Below, piece after piece: positions 48,938 through 57,356 of a DNA stretch of 64,000 bases (positions are counted from its first letter, which is position 1; each line of letters starts with the position of its first letter). Where the stretch lies: the NCBI RefSeq assembly GCF_900489465.1, contig NZ_UEFQ01000028.1, positions 1 to 64,000 on the forward strand. Reading direction: 5' to 3'. Both the position numbers and the translations under genes were made by a program. Under the pieces are notes generated by a model. It saw only the letters and a program-made list of their open reading frames with translations. It had not been told where the DNA came from and made no database searches. The DNA comes from Aequorivita sp. CIP111184 (lineage in GTDB: Bacteria; Bacteroidota; Bacteroidia; Flavobacteriales; Flavobacteriaceae).

Positions 48938-51900
48938 ATGAAAAAAATTACTATGCTAATTTTGCTGATGTTATGTGCTATAGGTTATAGCCAGACTGAT
49001 GCAAAGTCGATGGGAGTAAGTAGCCCCGTCACTGTTAAGACACAGCAGAATAAATCACAAGCTGTTCAGCAACCTCAAAAAGGTTCGTCTGCTACAGATT
49101 TAGGTGATAGCAATTCTCGCGCAAGGAACACGAACGTTCAGTATCAACCTACTGCTATAGCGCCGGTTGCCTACTTTAGAAATAATGCTGCGCCAATGGG
49201 AGAAGTTGTTGAAGGAATGAGTTCAACTACATTCAATCCAAACCTTCGTATTCCTTTAACTGGAAACTATGGTTATCCTGCTAATAATGCAGTTGCTGCA
49301 TTGGTTTATGACAATGGGCCTCATTACAATATTGCTGGACCGCCTCCTGTAAGTATGTTGCAGGATACTTCCTTGGGAATGTCACTTTTTGGTTTTGGAT
49401 GTCAATTTATTAATTCAAATAGTATTGCTGATGATGTAATACTTACAGCTGACTATGACATCAATTCTGTAGACGTTTATGCTTATCAGACAGGTTCGGT
49501 ACCTCCTTCAGTAAATGCACTTTATATGCAGGTATGGGATGGTGACCCTAGTGGTGGTGGAGCTTCTGTTATTTGGGGCGACCTTACAACAAATATTATG
49601 TCTAACGTAGCTTCAAGCACAGCATTTAGACAATTAGAAAGCGTTCCCGGAGGTACAACACGAGAAATTCAGATAGTTACTGCTAATACTACTGGATTAT
49701 CTCTTACTGCTGGCACCTATTGGATTGAGTATACATTTGCTGGTTCAGGGGCTTCTGGTCCTTGGGCGCCACCAATTGTGATTACTGGAAATGCTACAAC
49801 AGGAAATGCTATGCAAAATTTAGCTGGTGTTTGGGGCCCTGCAATTGATGCTGGATCTGGAACACCTCAAGGTATGCCTTTCCAAATGTATGGTGACCCA
49901 ATTGGCGGCGGCGGCGGTGCTTGCGGAAGCCCAATACTAGAAGTAAACCAAGATTCTACAGATACTTGTATGGCTAATATTACACAAACTGATTTAGCCC
50001 AGTCTTATATTCCAATTGAGCCAATTGCGGCTGGAGCTGGTATAATGTTTGATGTTGCCTCTACTGGACTCGATGTAGATTTATCATTATGGGATGGTCT
50101 TCCAAATGCAGGAGGTACTATGCTTGCGAGTGGAACAAGTCAAACAGACGGTACAGTATGGACCGATGTTTTTTGGGATCCTGTTGTGAATGTTACCGTT
50201 GGAAATACTTACTATATAGTTATTGATGGGGATCCATTGTTGCCTTGCGTTGCGGGTGATACTTCTGACCCTTATCCAGGTGGAAATGTTTTTGCCAATG
50301 CTGGTTATAATTCTTTCCCAGGTTTCGATTATACTTTTAGAACCTATAGCTGTGATGCTTCTGGTGGCGGGTGTCCTATAGTTAGCGACTGCAACTTGAG
50401 TGATGTTACTCCAGATGATGCTAGTAGTCCAAATGTTTGGGACAGACCTTTTGCTGATGGAACATGCTGTTCAGGTTTGGGTCCTGTATCTTATGACGTT
50501 TATGGTCCATTTACAGTGGATGTTACTGGTCTTTATACCATTGATAGTGATCAGGATAGCGGTGCTTGGGATGGCTATATCTTTTTATATGAGACTTGTT
50601 TTGACCCACTAGATCAAACTACAAATTATATAGCGGGAGATGATGATGGTCCTGCAGGTATTGGAACATCTCAGATATTGGATGTGAATCTTACTGCAGG
50701 GACTGAGTATTATTTTATCACTACTGGATTTTCTGCTGGAGATTTTGGTGCATTTACAACCACGATTACTGGTGTTGGTACAGCTAGCTGTGGTGGTCCT
50801 GTTGTGACCTATGACGACTGCTCAGGTGCTATCGCAGTTGCTTGTGGTGACAGTGTAGTTGGAGAGACTTTGACTGCTACGGATTCAGGCGGAAATGCTG
50901 CTCCAGACGTGTTTTATAAGTTTACAGGAACGGGATCTCCACAGTTGGTTACTATATCACTTTGTGCTGCAACCGACTATGATTCAGTTCTTCGTGTATT
51001 TGACGATTGCGACCTTCTAAACGAACTTGCTTTCAACGATGATTTCTGTGGTCTTCAGAGCGAGGTTACCTTCCAGTCTGATGGTATCTCTACTTATTAT
51101 ATAATGGTTGAAGGTTTTGGAAGTAATTCTGGTAATTTCAGTCTTGATGTTACTTGTACCGAACCATTACCGAATGATGGATGTGAAGGAGCTATTGCAG
51201 TAAACTGTGGTGACTCCGTTACTGGAACAACTGTTGGTTCTACCATAGATACCGCACCTACTTGTGGTACTCCTATCACTTCACCAGGTGTTTGGTATAC
51301 TCTTGATGATAACAGCGGACTTCCTGGTGACATTACTCTGTCATTGTGTAACGGTACTGACTTCGATTCTAAAATATCTGTTTACAGCGGCAGCTGTACA
51401 GCACTTGTTTGCGTTGATGGTAACGATGACGCCTGTGGACTTCAGAGTGAAATCTCTTTTGCGAGCGATGGGAATACCAAGTTTTACATTTTGATTCACA
51501 GCTTTGGCGGTGCAACGGGTAATTTCACACTTGATGTGACTTGTACACCAACACCTCCACCGAACGATAGGATTGTTAACTCTATCGATGTTGATGAAAT
51601 AGGCTTCCCTTATACAGACCCAGCAGTAGCTATGCCTGCTGCTACTACCGAGAACGGTAGTCCTGTGAATTGTGATCTTACTGGCGCCAACGGTGTTTGG
51701 TACAACTTTGTATCGGCCGGAAACGGTACTGCAAATGCGATGATCGTTACTCCTGGCGGAGCTAGCTCAGTAACGTTCTATACCGCTCCTAACGAGAATG
51801 CGGTTGAGACCGACCTTACCCTTGTTCCACAACAGACCAACCAGTGTCTACCAGGAACTTCAGCATCGATCTTTACCCTTGCCGGTCAAGCATACTATGT

Positions 51901-52204
51901 ATTCGTACTTAACAGTGGTGCGGTTACCGATATCATGATTGACGGAACGAACCTAGATACTTCGGAGAATAGTATAGCTGGTTTCAGCTATTACCCGAAC
52001 CCAACTACTGGCGTTCTTAACCTGAGCAGTGTTGACAACATCGAGCGTGTATCCATTTACAACCTTTTAGGCCAGATGGTTATTGACAGCCGCGTTGATG
52101 CCACCACATCTCAGATGGATGTTTCCGCACTTAGCACCGGTTCTTACCTAATGAAGGTTACCATAAATGGACAGACCGGCACTTACAAGGTAATGAAGGA
52201 CTAA
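48938..52204 (+). CDS. large secreted multidomain protein with T9SS sorting tail
   Basis: Exported protein of 1088 aa. Signal peptide (~1-19, IGYSQ), a low-complexity Gln/Ser/Asn region, an N-terminal beta domain (~95-320), then several PPC/jelly-roll-like domains with paired Cys: ~328-481, ~483-618, ~626-739 (SLCAATDYDSVLRVFDDC) and ~745-869 (SLCNGTDFDSKISVYSGSC). Acidic DGN/DDF loops suggest calcium binding, which is inferred. Residues ~873-1006 are the module shared with the preceding gene; ~1011-1088 are the Por_Secre_tail. It is separated from its paralogue by a terminator and own promoter. No catalytic motif is recognised. Confidence 0.88.
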   Translation: MKKITMLILLMLCAIGYSQTDAKSMGVSSPVTVKTQQNKSQAVQQPQKGSSATDLGDSNSRARNTNVQYQPTAIAPVAYFRNNAAPMGEVVEGMSSTTFNPNLRIPLTGNYGYPANNAVAALVYDNGPHYNIAGPPPVSMLQDTSLGMSLFGFGCQFINSNSIADDVILTADYDINSVDVYAYQTGSVPPSVNALYMQVWDGDPSGGGASVIWGDLTTNIMSNVASSTAFRQLESVPGGTTREIQIVTANTTGLSLTAGTYWIEYTFAGSGASGPWAPPIVITGNATTGNAMQNLAGVWGPAIDAGSGTPQGMPFQMYGDPIGGGGGACGSPILEVNQDSTDTCMANITQTDLAQSYIPIEPIAAGAGIMFDVASTGLDVDLSLWDGLPNAGGTMLASGTSQTDGTVWTDVFWDPVVNVTVGNTYYIVIDGDPLLPCVAGDTSDPYPGGNVFANAGYNSFPGFDYTFRTYSCDASGGGCPIVSDCNLSDVTPDDASSPNVWDRPFADGTCCSGLGPVSYDVYGPFTVDVTGLYTIDSDQDSGAWDGYIFLYETCFDPLDQTTNYIAGDDDGPAGIGTSQILDVNLTAGTEYYFITTGFSAGDFGAFTTTITGVGTASCGGPVVTYDDCSGAIAVACGDSVVGETLTATDSGGNAAPDVFYKFTGTGSPQLVTISLCAATDYDSVLRVFDDCDLLNELAFNDDFCGLQSEVTFQSDGISTYYIMVEGFGSNSGNFSLDVTCTEPLPNDGCEGAIAVNCGDSVTGTTVGSTIDTAPTCGTPITSPGVWYTLDDNSGLPGDITLSLCNGTDFDSKISVYSGSCTALVCVDGNDDACGLQSEISFASDGNTKFYILIHSFGGATGNFTLDVTCTPTPPPNDRIVNSIDVDEIGFPYTDPAVAMPAATTENGSPVNCDLTGANGVWYNFVSAGNGTANAMIVTPGGASSVTFYTAPNENAVETDLTLVPQQTNQCLPGTSASIFTLAGQAYYVFVLNSGAVTDIMIDGTNLDTSENSIAGFSYYPNPTTGVLNLSSVDNIERVSIYNLLGQMVIDSRVDATTSQMDVSALSTGSYLMKVTINGQTGTYKVMKD
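51662..51942 (+). repeat. near-identical block shared with 48079-48359
   Basis: Second copy of the ~280-bp block described at 48079; it encodes the same module just before the T9SS tail. Confidence 0.9.
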
Positions 52205-52234
52205 TCTTTTTAGAAACATTAATTTATAATACCC

Positions 52235-52264
52235 AACCACCCGTCATTGACGGGTGGTTTTTTT
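52235..52264 (+). terminator. intrinsic terminator after second giant T9SS gene
   Basis: AACCACCCGTCA (52235-52246) pairs with TGACGGGTGGTT (52248-52259); the run of T follows. It closely resembles the terminator at 48650. Confidence 0.9.
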
Positions 52265-52300
52265 ATAATGAATTTATTACATCAATAAATTATATGAAAA

Positions 52301-52330
52301 GCTACACACGAAAGTGGGTGGCTTTTTTTA
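52301..52330 (+). terminator. second, degenerate terminator
   Basis: GCTACACAC (52301-52309) pairs with GTGGGTGGC (52313-52321) around a small loop with one wobble and one mismatch, followed by seven T. It looks like a decayed copy of the terminator at 48650. Confidence 0.65.
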
Positions 52331-52336
52331 TTTGAC

Positions 52337-52344
52337 TAACTTTG
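52337..52344 (+). promoter_or_regulatory. putative -7 element of glycosyltransferase gene, 4 nt from ATG
   Basis: TAACTTTG matches TAnnTTTG; CGCA and then the ATG follow. It sits directly after the T run of a terminator, so the whole gap is used. No -33 TTG is seen. Confidence 0.5.
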
Positions 52345-52348
52345 CGCA

Positions 52349-53350
52349 ATGAAGCGAAATTATTCCTTTATAATTCCAGTATTCAACCGTCCTCAGGAAG
52401 TAAGGGAACTTTTGGAGAGTTTTATAAATTTAAATTTTCAGGAAGATTTTGAAATAGTTTTGGTAGAAGATGGCTCAACAGAAACTTCGGAAGAAGTGGT
52501 TGAGGAATTCTCCAAAAACCTTTCTATTTCGTATTATTTTAAAAAAAATACCGGCCCTGGAGATTCACGAAATTTTGGAATGAAGCAAGCAAAGGGTAAT
52601 TACTTCATAATTCTCGATTCTGATTGTTTGTTGCCTCCCCATTATCTAATTACGGTAGATTCATTTCTAAGTAAACATTTTTATCATTGCTTTGGTGGTG
52701 CAGATGCAGCCCACAGCAGTTTTACACCTTTGCAAAAAGCAATAAATTATGTAATGACTTCTTTTTATACTACTGGGGGAATTAGAGGAAGTAAAGCAAG
52801 CGTTAACCGTTTTGAGCCAAGAAGTTTTAATATGGGTATTTCACAGGAAGCGTTTGAAAATACGGGTGGTTTTGCAAAAATACATCCAGGGGAGGACCCC
52901 GACCTTTCACAACGCATTTTAAGAGCAGATTATAAAACTACATTTTTACCCAATGCGTTCGTTTATCATAAAAGACGCATTTCTTGGCAAAAATTCTATA
53001 CACAGGTCAAAAAATTTGGACTTGTTAGGCCTATTTTGAACCGATGGCATCCTACGGCTAGTAAAGTTACGTTTTGGTTTCCGACGGTATTCGTTTTTTT
53101 TACACTATTTTCTGTGTTGTTTTCCCTTCTAATATCCTTCTTTTTTATAGTTCCAATTCTTCTATACTTAATGGTGATATGGATTGATTCTTCCATAAAG
53201 AATAAAAGTATCTATATTGGGTTACTATCCATAGCTGCCGTTTTTGTTCAATTTTTTGGATATGGAATTGCTTTTCTGAAATCAAGTATTTTAATAAACC
53301 TTCTAAAGAAAGATCCGCAGAAACAATTTCCCTCTTTATTTTTTAAGTAA
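52349..53350 (+). CDS. family 2 glycosyltransferase
   Basis: Membrane-associated GT-A fold enzyme, 333 aa. The nucleotide-sugar site begins FIIPVFNRPQEVRELLESF, with the Asp motif ILDSDCLLPPHY near residues 90-101 and the acceptor-side GGFAKIHPGEDPDLSQRI (ED/Q-type loop). The C-terminus has two to three membrane helices (about 230-320). The sugar and acceptor are unknown. It may belong to polysaccharide or glycoprotein synthesis; its neighbours are not glycan genes. Confidence 0.9.
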   Translation: MKRNYSFIIPVFNRPQEVRELLESFINLNFQEDFEIVLVEDGSTETSEEVVEEFSKNLSISYYFKKNTGPGDSRNFGMKQAKGNYFIILDSDCLLPPHYLITVDSFLSKHFYHCFGGADAAHSSFTPLQKAINYVMTSFYTTGGIRGSKASVNRFEPRSFNMGISQEAFENTGGFAKIHPGEDPDLSQRILRADYKTTFLPNAFVYHKRRISWQKFYTQVKKFGLVRPILNRWHPTASKVTFWFPTVFVFFTLFSVLFSLLISFFFIVPILLYLMVIWIDSSIKNKSIYIGLLSIAAVFVQFFGYGIAFLKSSILINLLKKDPQKQFPSLFFK

Positions 53351-53376
53351 TTTTAGTGACTGTCAATTAAACTATT

Positions 53377-54327
53377 ATGACGAAGGGATTTTTTAAAAAT
53401 AATAAAAACTCAAAAGTAAAACGCTTTTTGTTTTTTTTGGTTCTGGCTACAATTTTTTGGGTTTTAACTAAATTCAGTAGGGAATTTACCTCTACAATGC
53501 AGGCAAGGATTAATTATGAAAATATTCCCGAAACTGCTGCATTGGCTGGAAATAATATTAATGATATTACATTTGACCTTACAGCAAACGGCTTCGAAAT
53601 TTTATTCTATAAATTTAAGAAACCAACTATTGAAGTTCAGGTTAGCAAATATTACACGAATGAAAAGAAAGGTTTTACAATCTCCAAAAATGATTTGTTA
53701 CGTCTAGTTGCCTCTAATTTTAATAGAAATTTGGCCATCAAAAATCTTTCGGTTGAACAATTGGAAGTTCGTTTAGATCCAATTGTTTTAAAGAAAGTAC
53801 GGGTTGTCGCAATGACAGATATATCTTTTAAAAATGGTTTTAAGGCAGTAGATAGCATAATCGTTTTTCCTGATTCGATTACTATATCTGGTCCTTCCGG
53901 AAGTTTAAAAAACATTAAAACCATTGCAACAGATTTAATTTCACTTAAAGATGTGGAAAAAAATATTTCGGAAACAATTAAAATTTCAAAGCCAAGCAAG
54001 GAAGTAGTTTTGGTTAAACCGAACAAAGTGGGAGTAAAATTGGAAGTAGCAGAATTTTCCCAAGGAAAATTTACGCTTCCAGTTGAGGTTATTAACTTAC
54101 CCCCAGATGTGGAAATAAAATTGGTTCCACAAGTAATAACAATTTCTTTTGATGTTTCTGTAAATGATTTTGCAAAAATCACAAAAGAAAATTTTAGAGT
54201 AGTTTGTGACTATTCCAAAAGGAATGAAAATGAAAATTTCATGTTGCCTTTTCTCGAAAAGAAACCTCAAAATATTATCAATGTAATGTTCGAGCCCAAG
54301 AAGATTGATTTTTTCGTATTTAAATAA
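53377..54327 (+). CDS. YbbR-like domain protein
   Basis: Protein of 316 aa with a basic N-terminus, one membrane helix (about 17-32) and a beta-rich extracytoplasmic part with YbbR-like repeats (NINDITFDLTANGFEI, PDSITISGPSGSLKNI). YbbR domains are linked to c-di-AMP cyclase regulation in Firmicutes; in Bacteroidetes the role is unclear. It is 26 bp downstream of the glycosyltransferase and 31 bp upstream of coaE, in the same direction. Confidence 0.82.
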   Translation: MTKGFFKNNKNSKVKRFLFFLVLATIFWVLTKFSREFTSTMQARINYENIPETAALAGNNINDITFDLTANGFEILFYKFKKPTIEVQVSKYYTNEKKGFTISKNDLLRLVASNFNRNLAIKNLSVEQLEVRLDPIVLKKVRVVAMTDISFKNGFKAVDSIIVFPDSITISGPSGSLKNIKTIATDLISLKDVEKNISETIKISKPSKEVVLVKPNKVGVKLEVAEFSQGKFTLPVEVINLPPDVEIKLVPQVITISFDVSVNDFAKITKENFRVVCDYSKRNENENFMLPFLEKKPQNIINVMFEPKKIDFFVFK

Positions 54328-54358
54328 ATTTCATTTCTACAAATAAAAATTTTAAAAG

Positions 54359-54934
54359 ATGAAAATAGTTGGTTTAACAGGTGGAATTGGAAGCGGAAAA
54401 ACAACTGTCGCAAAATTATTTTCGGAATTGGGAGTGCCTGTGTATATTGCAGATATTGAAGCCAAAAAATTAACAAACTCTTCAACGGTCATTCGCCGTA
54501 AGCTAACTAAACTTTTAGGCGATGAAACTTATTTAAACGGTACTTTAAATCGGAAATATGTTGCCGAAAAAATTTTTACGGATGAAGCTCTTCTAAATGC
54601 GGTTAATGCAATAATCCATCCTAAAGTTGCAGCTCATTTTAAGAAATGGGTCCTGAAACAAAAAACGAATTACGTATTAAAGGAAGCTGCAATTCTTTTT
54701 GAAAACGGCAGTTACAAAGATTTTGATGTAGTTATTTTAGTTACTGCTCCAAAGGATTTACGCATTGAAAGAATAAAAATGCGCGACAAAGCTACGCAGG
54801 GTGAAATTGAACAACGGATGAACAATCAGTGGAGCGATTCCAAAAAGAAAAAGCTAGCAGATATAGTTATTGAAAATATTGAAATGGATGCTACGAGAAA
54901 GCAAGTGGAATCAATTCATCATTCATTAATATAG
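54359..54934 (+). CDS. coaE: dephospho-CoA kinase
   Basis: Phosphorylates dephospho-CoA in the last step of CoA synthesis; 191 aa. The N-terminal P-loop is GLTGGIGSGKTTV, followed by the substrate region VYIADIEAKKL and the lid motif RIERIKMRDKATQGEIEQRM. It is upstream of the RprX/RprY-type two-component system across an 83-bp regulatory gap. Confidence 0.96.
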   Translation: MKIVGLTGGIGSGKTTVAKLFSELGVPVYIADIEAKKLTNSSTVIRRKLTKLLGDETYLNGTLNRKYVAEKIFTDEALLNAVNAIIHPKVAAHFKKWVLKQKTNYVLKEAAILFENGSYKDFDVVILVTAPKDLRIERIKMRDKATQGEIEQRMNNQWSDSKKKKLADIVIENIEMDATRKQVESIHHSLI

Positions 54935-54961
54935 GGGCTCTTTAAAATTGTCTTTTCTTTT

Positions 54962-55000
54962 GTTAACATTTGGTTAAATGAACAAGTAGCTAAATGTTAA
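54962..55000 (+). promoter_or_regulatory. GTTAA repeat array, candidate response-regulator operator
   Basis: GTTAA occurs at 54962-54966, 54973-54977 (11 nt later) and 54996-55000 (23 nt later). An 11-nt direct repeat is typical of OmpR-family binding sites, and the third copy lies in the core promoter of the kinase gene. TTAACATTT/AAATGTTAA arms also form an inverted repeat. Autoregulation by the downstream RprY-type regulator is inferred. Confidence 0.45.
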
Positions 55001-55005
55001 AATCT

Positions 55006-55013
55006 TACTTTTG
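55006..55013 (+). promoter_or_regulatory. putative -7 element of rprX-type gene, 4 nt from ATG
   Basis: TACTTTTG matches TAnnTTTG; AGGT and then the ATG follow. The AGG could also act as a poor ribosome site, but it is too close to the ATG. Confidence 0.5.
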
Positions 55014-55017
55014 AGGT

Positions 55018-56577
55018 ATGAACAAAAAGCTATTCGTATTGCTTATAGCGCTCATGAGCCTCTCATTATTGGGAATAGTATTTGTTCAGGGATATTGGAT
55101 ATCAAATGCATATCAAACCAAAACAGATCAATTTACCATTAATGTAAAACAGGTTCTTTTGTCTGTTGCAAAAGAAATTCAGTTACGGGAGAATGAAGCC
55201 TATTATCAAGTTTACAGTGCCTATATAGATAGCATACAGGTTCCCGATAATGCGATTTTCACAGAATTGGCCTATAGAATTCAGAATAAGGCCACGAATG
55301 AAACATATATTTTTACCGACGGAATTTTAGAACAGGATTACAAACTTTCCTCAGGTCTTATGAATACAGATACCGATAGTATTCAGTTTACAAAGTTAAC
55401 TAACAGGAAGACTAAGACCAAAATTTCTAAAAGCATAGATGGAACTACTACCACTGAGACACGAGTAGAGTCTTTTTCTAGAATGAAGGATTATGAGCGA
55501 AAGCAGTTTGAGGATTTTGTTGGTAATGTAACTGCGCTAACTCCAATATATAAGAGAGTAGATGCAGCCCAGATTGACGAATTGATCACAAAGGAGCTTA
55601 GGGAGAGAGGTTTAAATTCCAAATTTGAATTTGCTGTTTATAGTAATAATTTGGAAACCAAGGTTCGCTCTAAAGATTTTAAGTACGTTGAAAAGAGCAA
55701 TTATAACGTGCCACTTTTTGTTAATGAAGACAAAAATGGGTATGAGCTTTATGTGAATTTTTCAGAAAAGGAAAAACTGGTTTTAAATAGCATTTTGGGA
55801 ATGGCCATTCTTTCTCTGGTGTTTACTTCGGTAATAATTTTAGCATATTCCAGCGCTATTTCACAAATATATAAGCAAAGACAAATTTCTCAGATTAAGA
55901 CTGATTTTATAAATAATATGACCCACGAGTTCAAGACGCCAATAGCTACCATAAATTTAGCACTTGATTCTCTTAAAAATCCTAAAGTAAAGGATAATAA
56001 GGAGTTTTTGGATCGTTACTTGGGAATGATACGGGACGAAAATAAACGAATGCACGCACAAGTTGAAAATGTATTGCGGATTTCAAAACTTGAAAAGAAC
56101 GAGTTAGACTTGCCAAAGGAGCGTTTTGATTTACAGGAAATTGTGGAAGACGCAATTTCGCATGTAAGTTTGATCGTGGAAGATAGGGGCGGATATATCA
56201 AAACACATTATGGAGCTCTCAAATCTACAGTATTGGCCAATGAATCACACCTTAGCAATGTGATTGTTAACTTGCTTGATAATGCTATTAAATATTCTGA
56301 AGATGAGCCAAAGATTGATATTTATTCAGAAAATGTAAAAAACAGTATTATCCTCAAAATAAGAGATCAAGGAATGGGGATGACAAAGCAAGTTCAGAAA
56401 AAAATATTTGAAAAATTTTACAGAGAACACTCTGGCGATATACACAACGTGAAAGGACACGGCCTTGGACTGGCATACGTAAAGCGCATCTTAGATGATC
56501 ACGATGCAGAAATATACGTTGAAAGTGAAAAAGGAAAAGGCAGCACTTTTATAATAAAACTACACTTAATATCTTAA
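55018..56577 (+). CDS. rprX: sensor histidine kinase, RprX-type
   Basis: Inner-membrane kinase of 519 aa. Two membrane helices (about 5-27 and 256-278) enclose a ~230-residue periplasmic sensor. The phosphoacceptor His303 is in MTHEFKTPIATI. The ATPase domain has the N-box NVIVNLLDNAIKYS, RDQGMGM and GHGLGLAYVKRI. It forms a pair with the regulator 4 bp downstream and resembles Bacteroides RprX/RprY, linked there to stress and tetracycline-related regulation. The signal here is unknown. Confidence 0.88.
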   Translation: MNKKLFVLLIALMSLSLLGIVFVQGYWISNAYQTKTDQFTINVKQVLLSVAKEIQLRENEAYYQVYSAYIDSIQVPDNAIFTELAYRIQNKATNETYIFTDGILEQDYKLSSGLMNTDTDSIQFTKLTNRKTKTKISKSIDGTTTTETRVESFSRMKDYERKQFEDFVGNVTALTPIYKRVDAAQIDELITKELRERGLNSKFEFAVYSNNLETKVRSKDFKYVEKSNYNVPLFVNEDKNGYELYVNFSEKEKLVLNSILGMAILSLVFTSVIILAYSSAISQIYKQRQISQIKTDFINNMTHEFKTPIATINLALDSLKNPKVKDNKEFLDRYLGMIRDENKRMHAQVENVLRISKLEKNELDLPKERFDLQEIVEDAISHVSLIVEDRGGYIKTHYGALKSTVLANESHLSNVIVNLLDNAIKYSEDEPKIDIYSENVKNSIILKIRDQGMGMTKQVQKKIFEKFYREHSGDIHNVKGHGLGLAYVKRILDDHDAEIYVESEKGKGSTFIIKLHLIS

Positions 56578-56581
56578 AATT

Positions 56582-57298
56582 ATGGAAACAGAAAACAAAA
56601 AAATCCTTCTAGTTGAAGACGATCCCAACTTTGGGACAGTACTAAAAGATTACCTTGCCATGAACGATTACAACGTTACGCACGCAAAAAATGGCATGGA
56701 AGGTTTTGAAAAATTTAAAAAAGACGATTTCGATCTTTGTATTCTTGATGTAATGATGCCGTACAAAGACGGTTTTACATTGGCAAAGGAAATTCGCGAG
56801 AAAAACGAAGATGTGCCTATTATATTCTTAACGGCCAAAGCCATGAAAGAAGATGTATTGAAAGGTTATAAAGTTGGGGCAGATGATTACCTCAATAAAC
56901 CTTTTGATAGCGAAGTGCTTTTAATGAAAATTAAGGCTATCATTCAAAGAAAAGCTACAGATTCTATAGCAGATAGCAAACAATTTGAATTCCAGGTTGG
57001 TAATTTCCATTTGAACTCTAAATTGCGCTTTTTAACTTATAATAAGGAAACTCCAATAAAACTTTCTCCAAAAGAGAATGAATTATTACGTCTTTTGGCA
57101 CTTCACAAAAATGATTTGATGCCAAGAGAACTTGCTCTGACTAAAATCTGGAGGGATGATAACTATTTTACCTCAAGAAGTATGGATGTTTACATTGCTA
57201 AACTTCGTAAATATCTTAGCAAAGATGATGGTGTTGAAATAATCAACATTCACGGAGAAGGTTTCCGTTTAGTGGTGAAGAGTGAAGTTGACAATTAA
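56582..57298 (+). CDS. rprY: OmpR-family response regulator, RprY-type
   Basis: DNA-binding response regulator, 238 aa. The receiver domain has acidic EDD at 12-14, phospho-acceptor Asp56 in LCILDVMMP, Thr in FLTAKA and Lys in YLNKPFDSEV. The winged-helix domain (about 140-236) has IKLSPKENELLRLL and FTSRSMDVYIAKLRKYL. It is co-transcribed with the kinase 4 bp upstream and ends in a bidirectional terminator shared with miaA. Confidence 0.92.
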   Translation: METENKKILLVEDDPNFGTVLKDYLAMNDYNVTHAKNGMEGFEKFKKDDFDLCILDVMMPYKDGFTLAKEIREKNEDVPIIFLTAKAMKEDVLKGYKVGADDYLNKPFDSEVLLMKIKAIIQRKATDSIADSKQFEFQVGNFHLNSKLRFLTYNKETPIKLSPKENELLRLLALHKNDLMPRELALTKIWRDDNYFTSRSMDVYIAKLRKYLSKDDGVEIINIHGEGFRLVVKSEVDN

Positions 57299-57327
57299 AT
57301 TCTATCTTCTATCATTAAGATAAGTGT

Positions 57328-57356
57328 AAAAAAACGCCTTTATGAGGCGTTTTTTT
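57328..57356. terminator. bidirectional terminator shared by rprY and miaA
   Basis: AAAACGCCT (57331-57339) pairs with AGGCGTTTT (57345-57353), with A tracts before and T tracts after, so it can act on both strands. Its right arm lies in the last codons of miaA. Confidence 0.85.

Noticed and set aside
44482-52204. The T9SS pair as a toxin/immunity or contact-dependent system
   Set aside because: No toxin domain, immunity gene or Rhs/YD repeat is visible; the domains are CUB-, Fn3- and PPC-like and fit adhesion or matrix roles.
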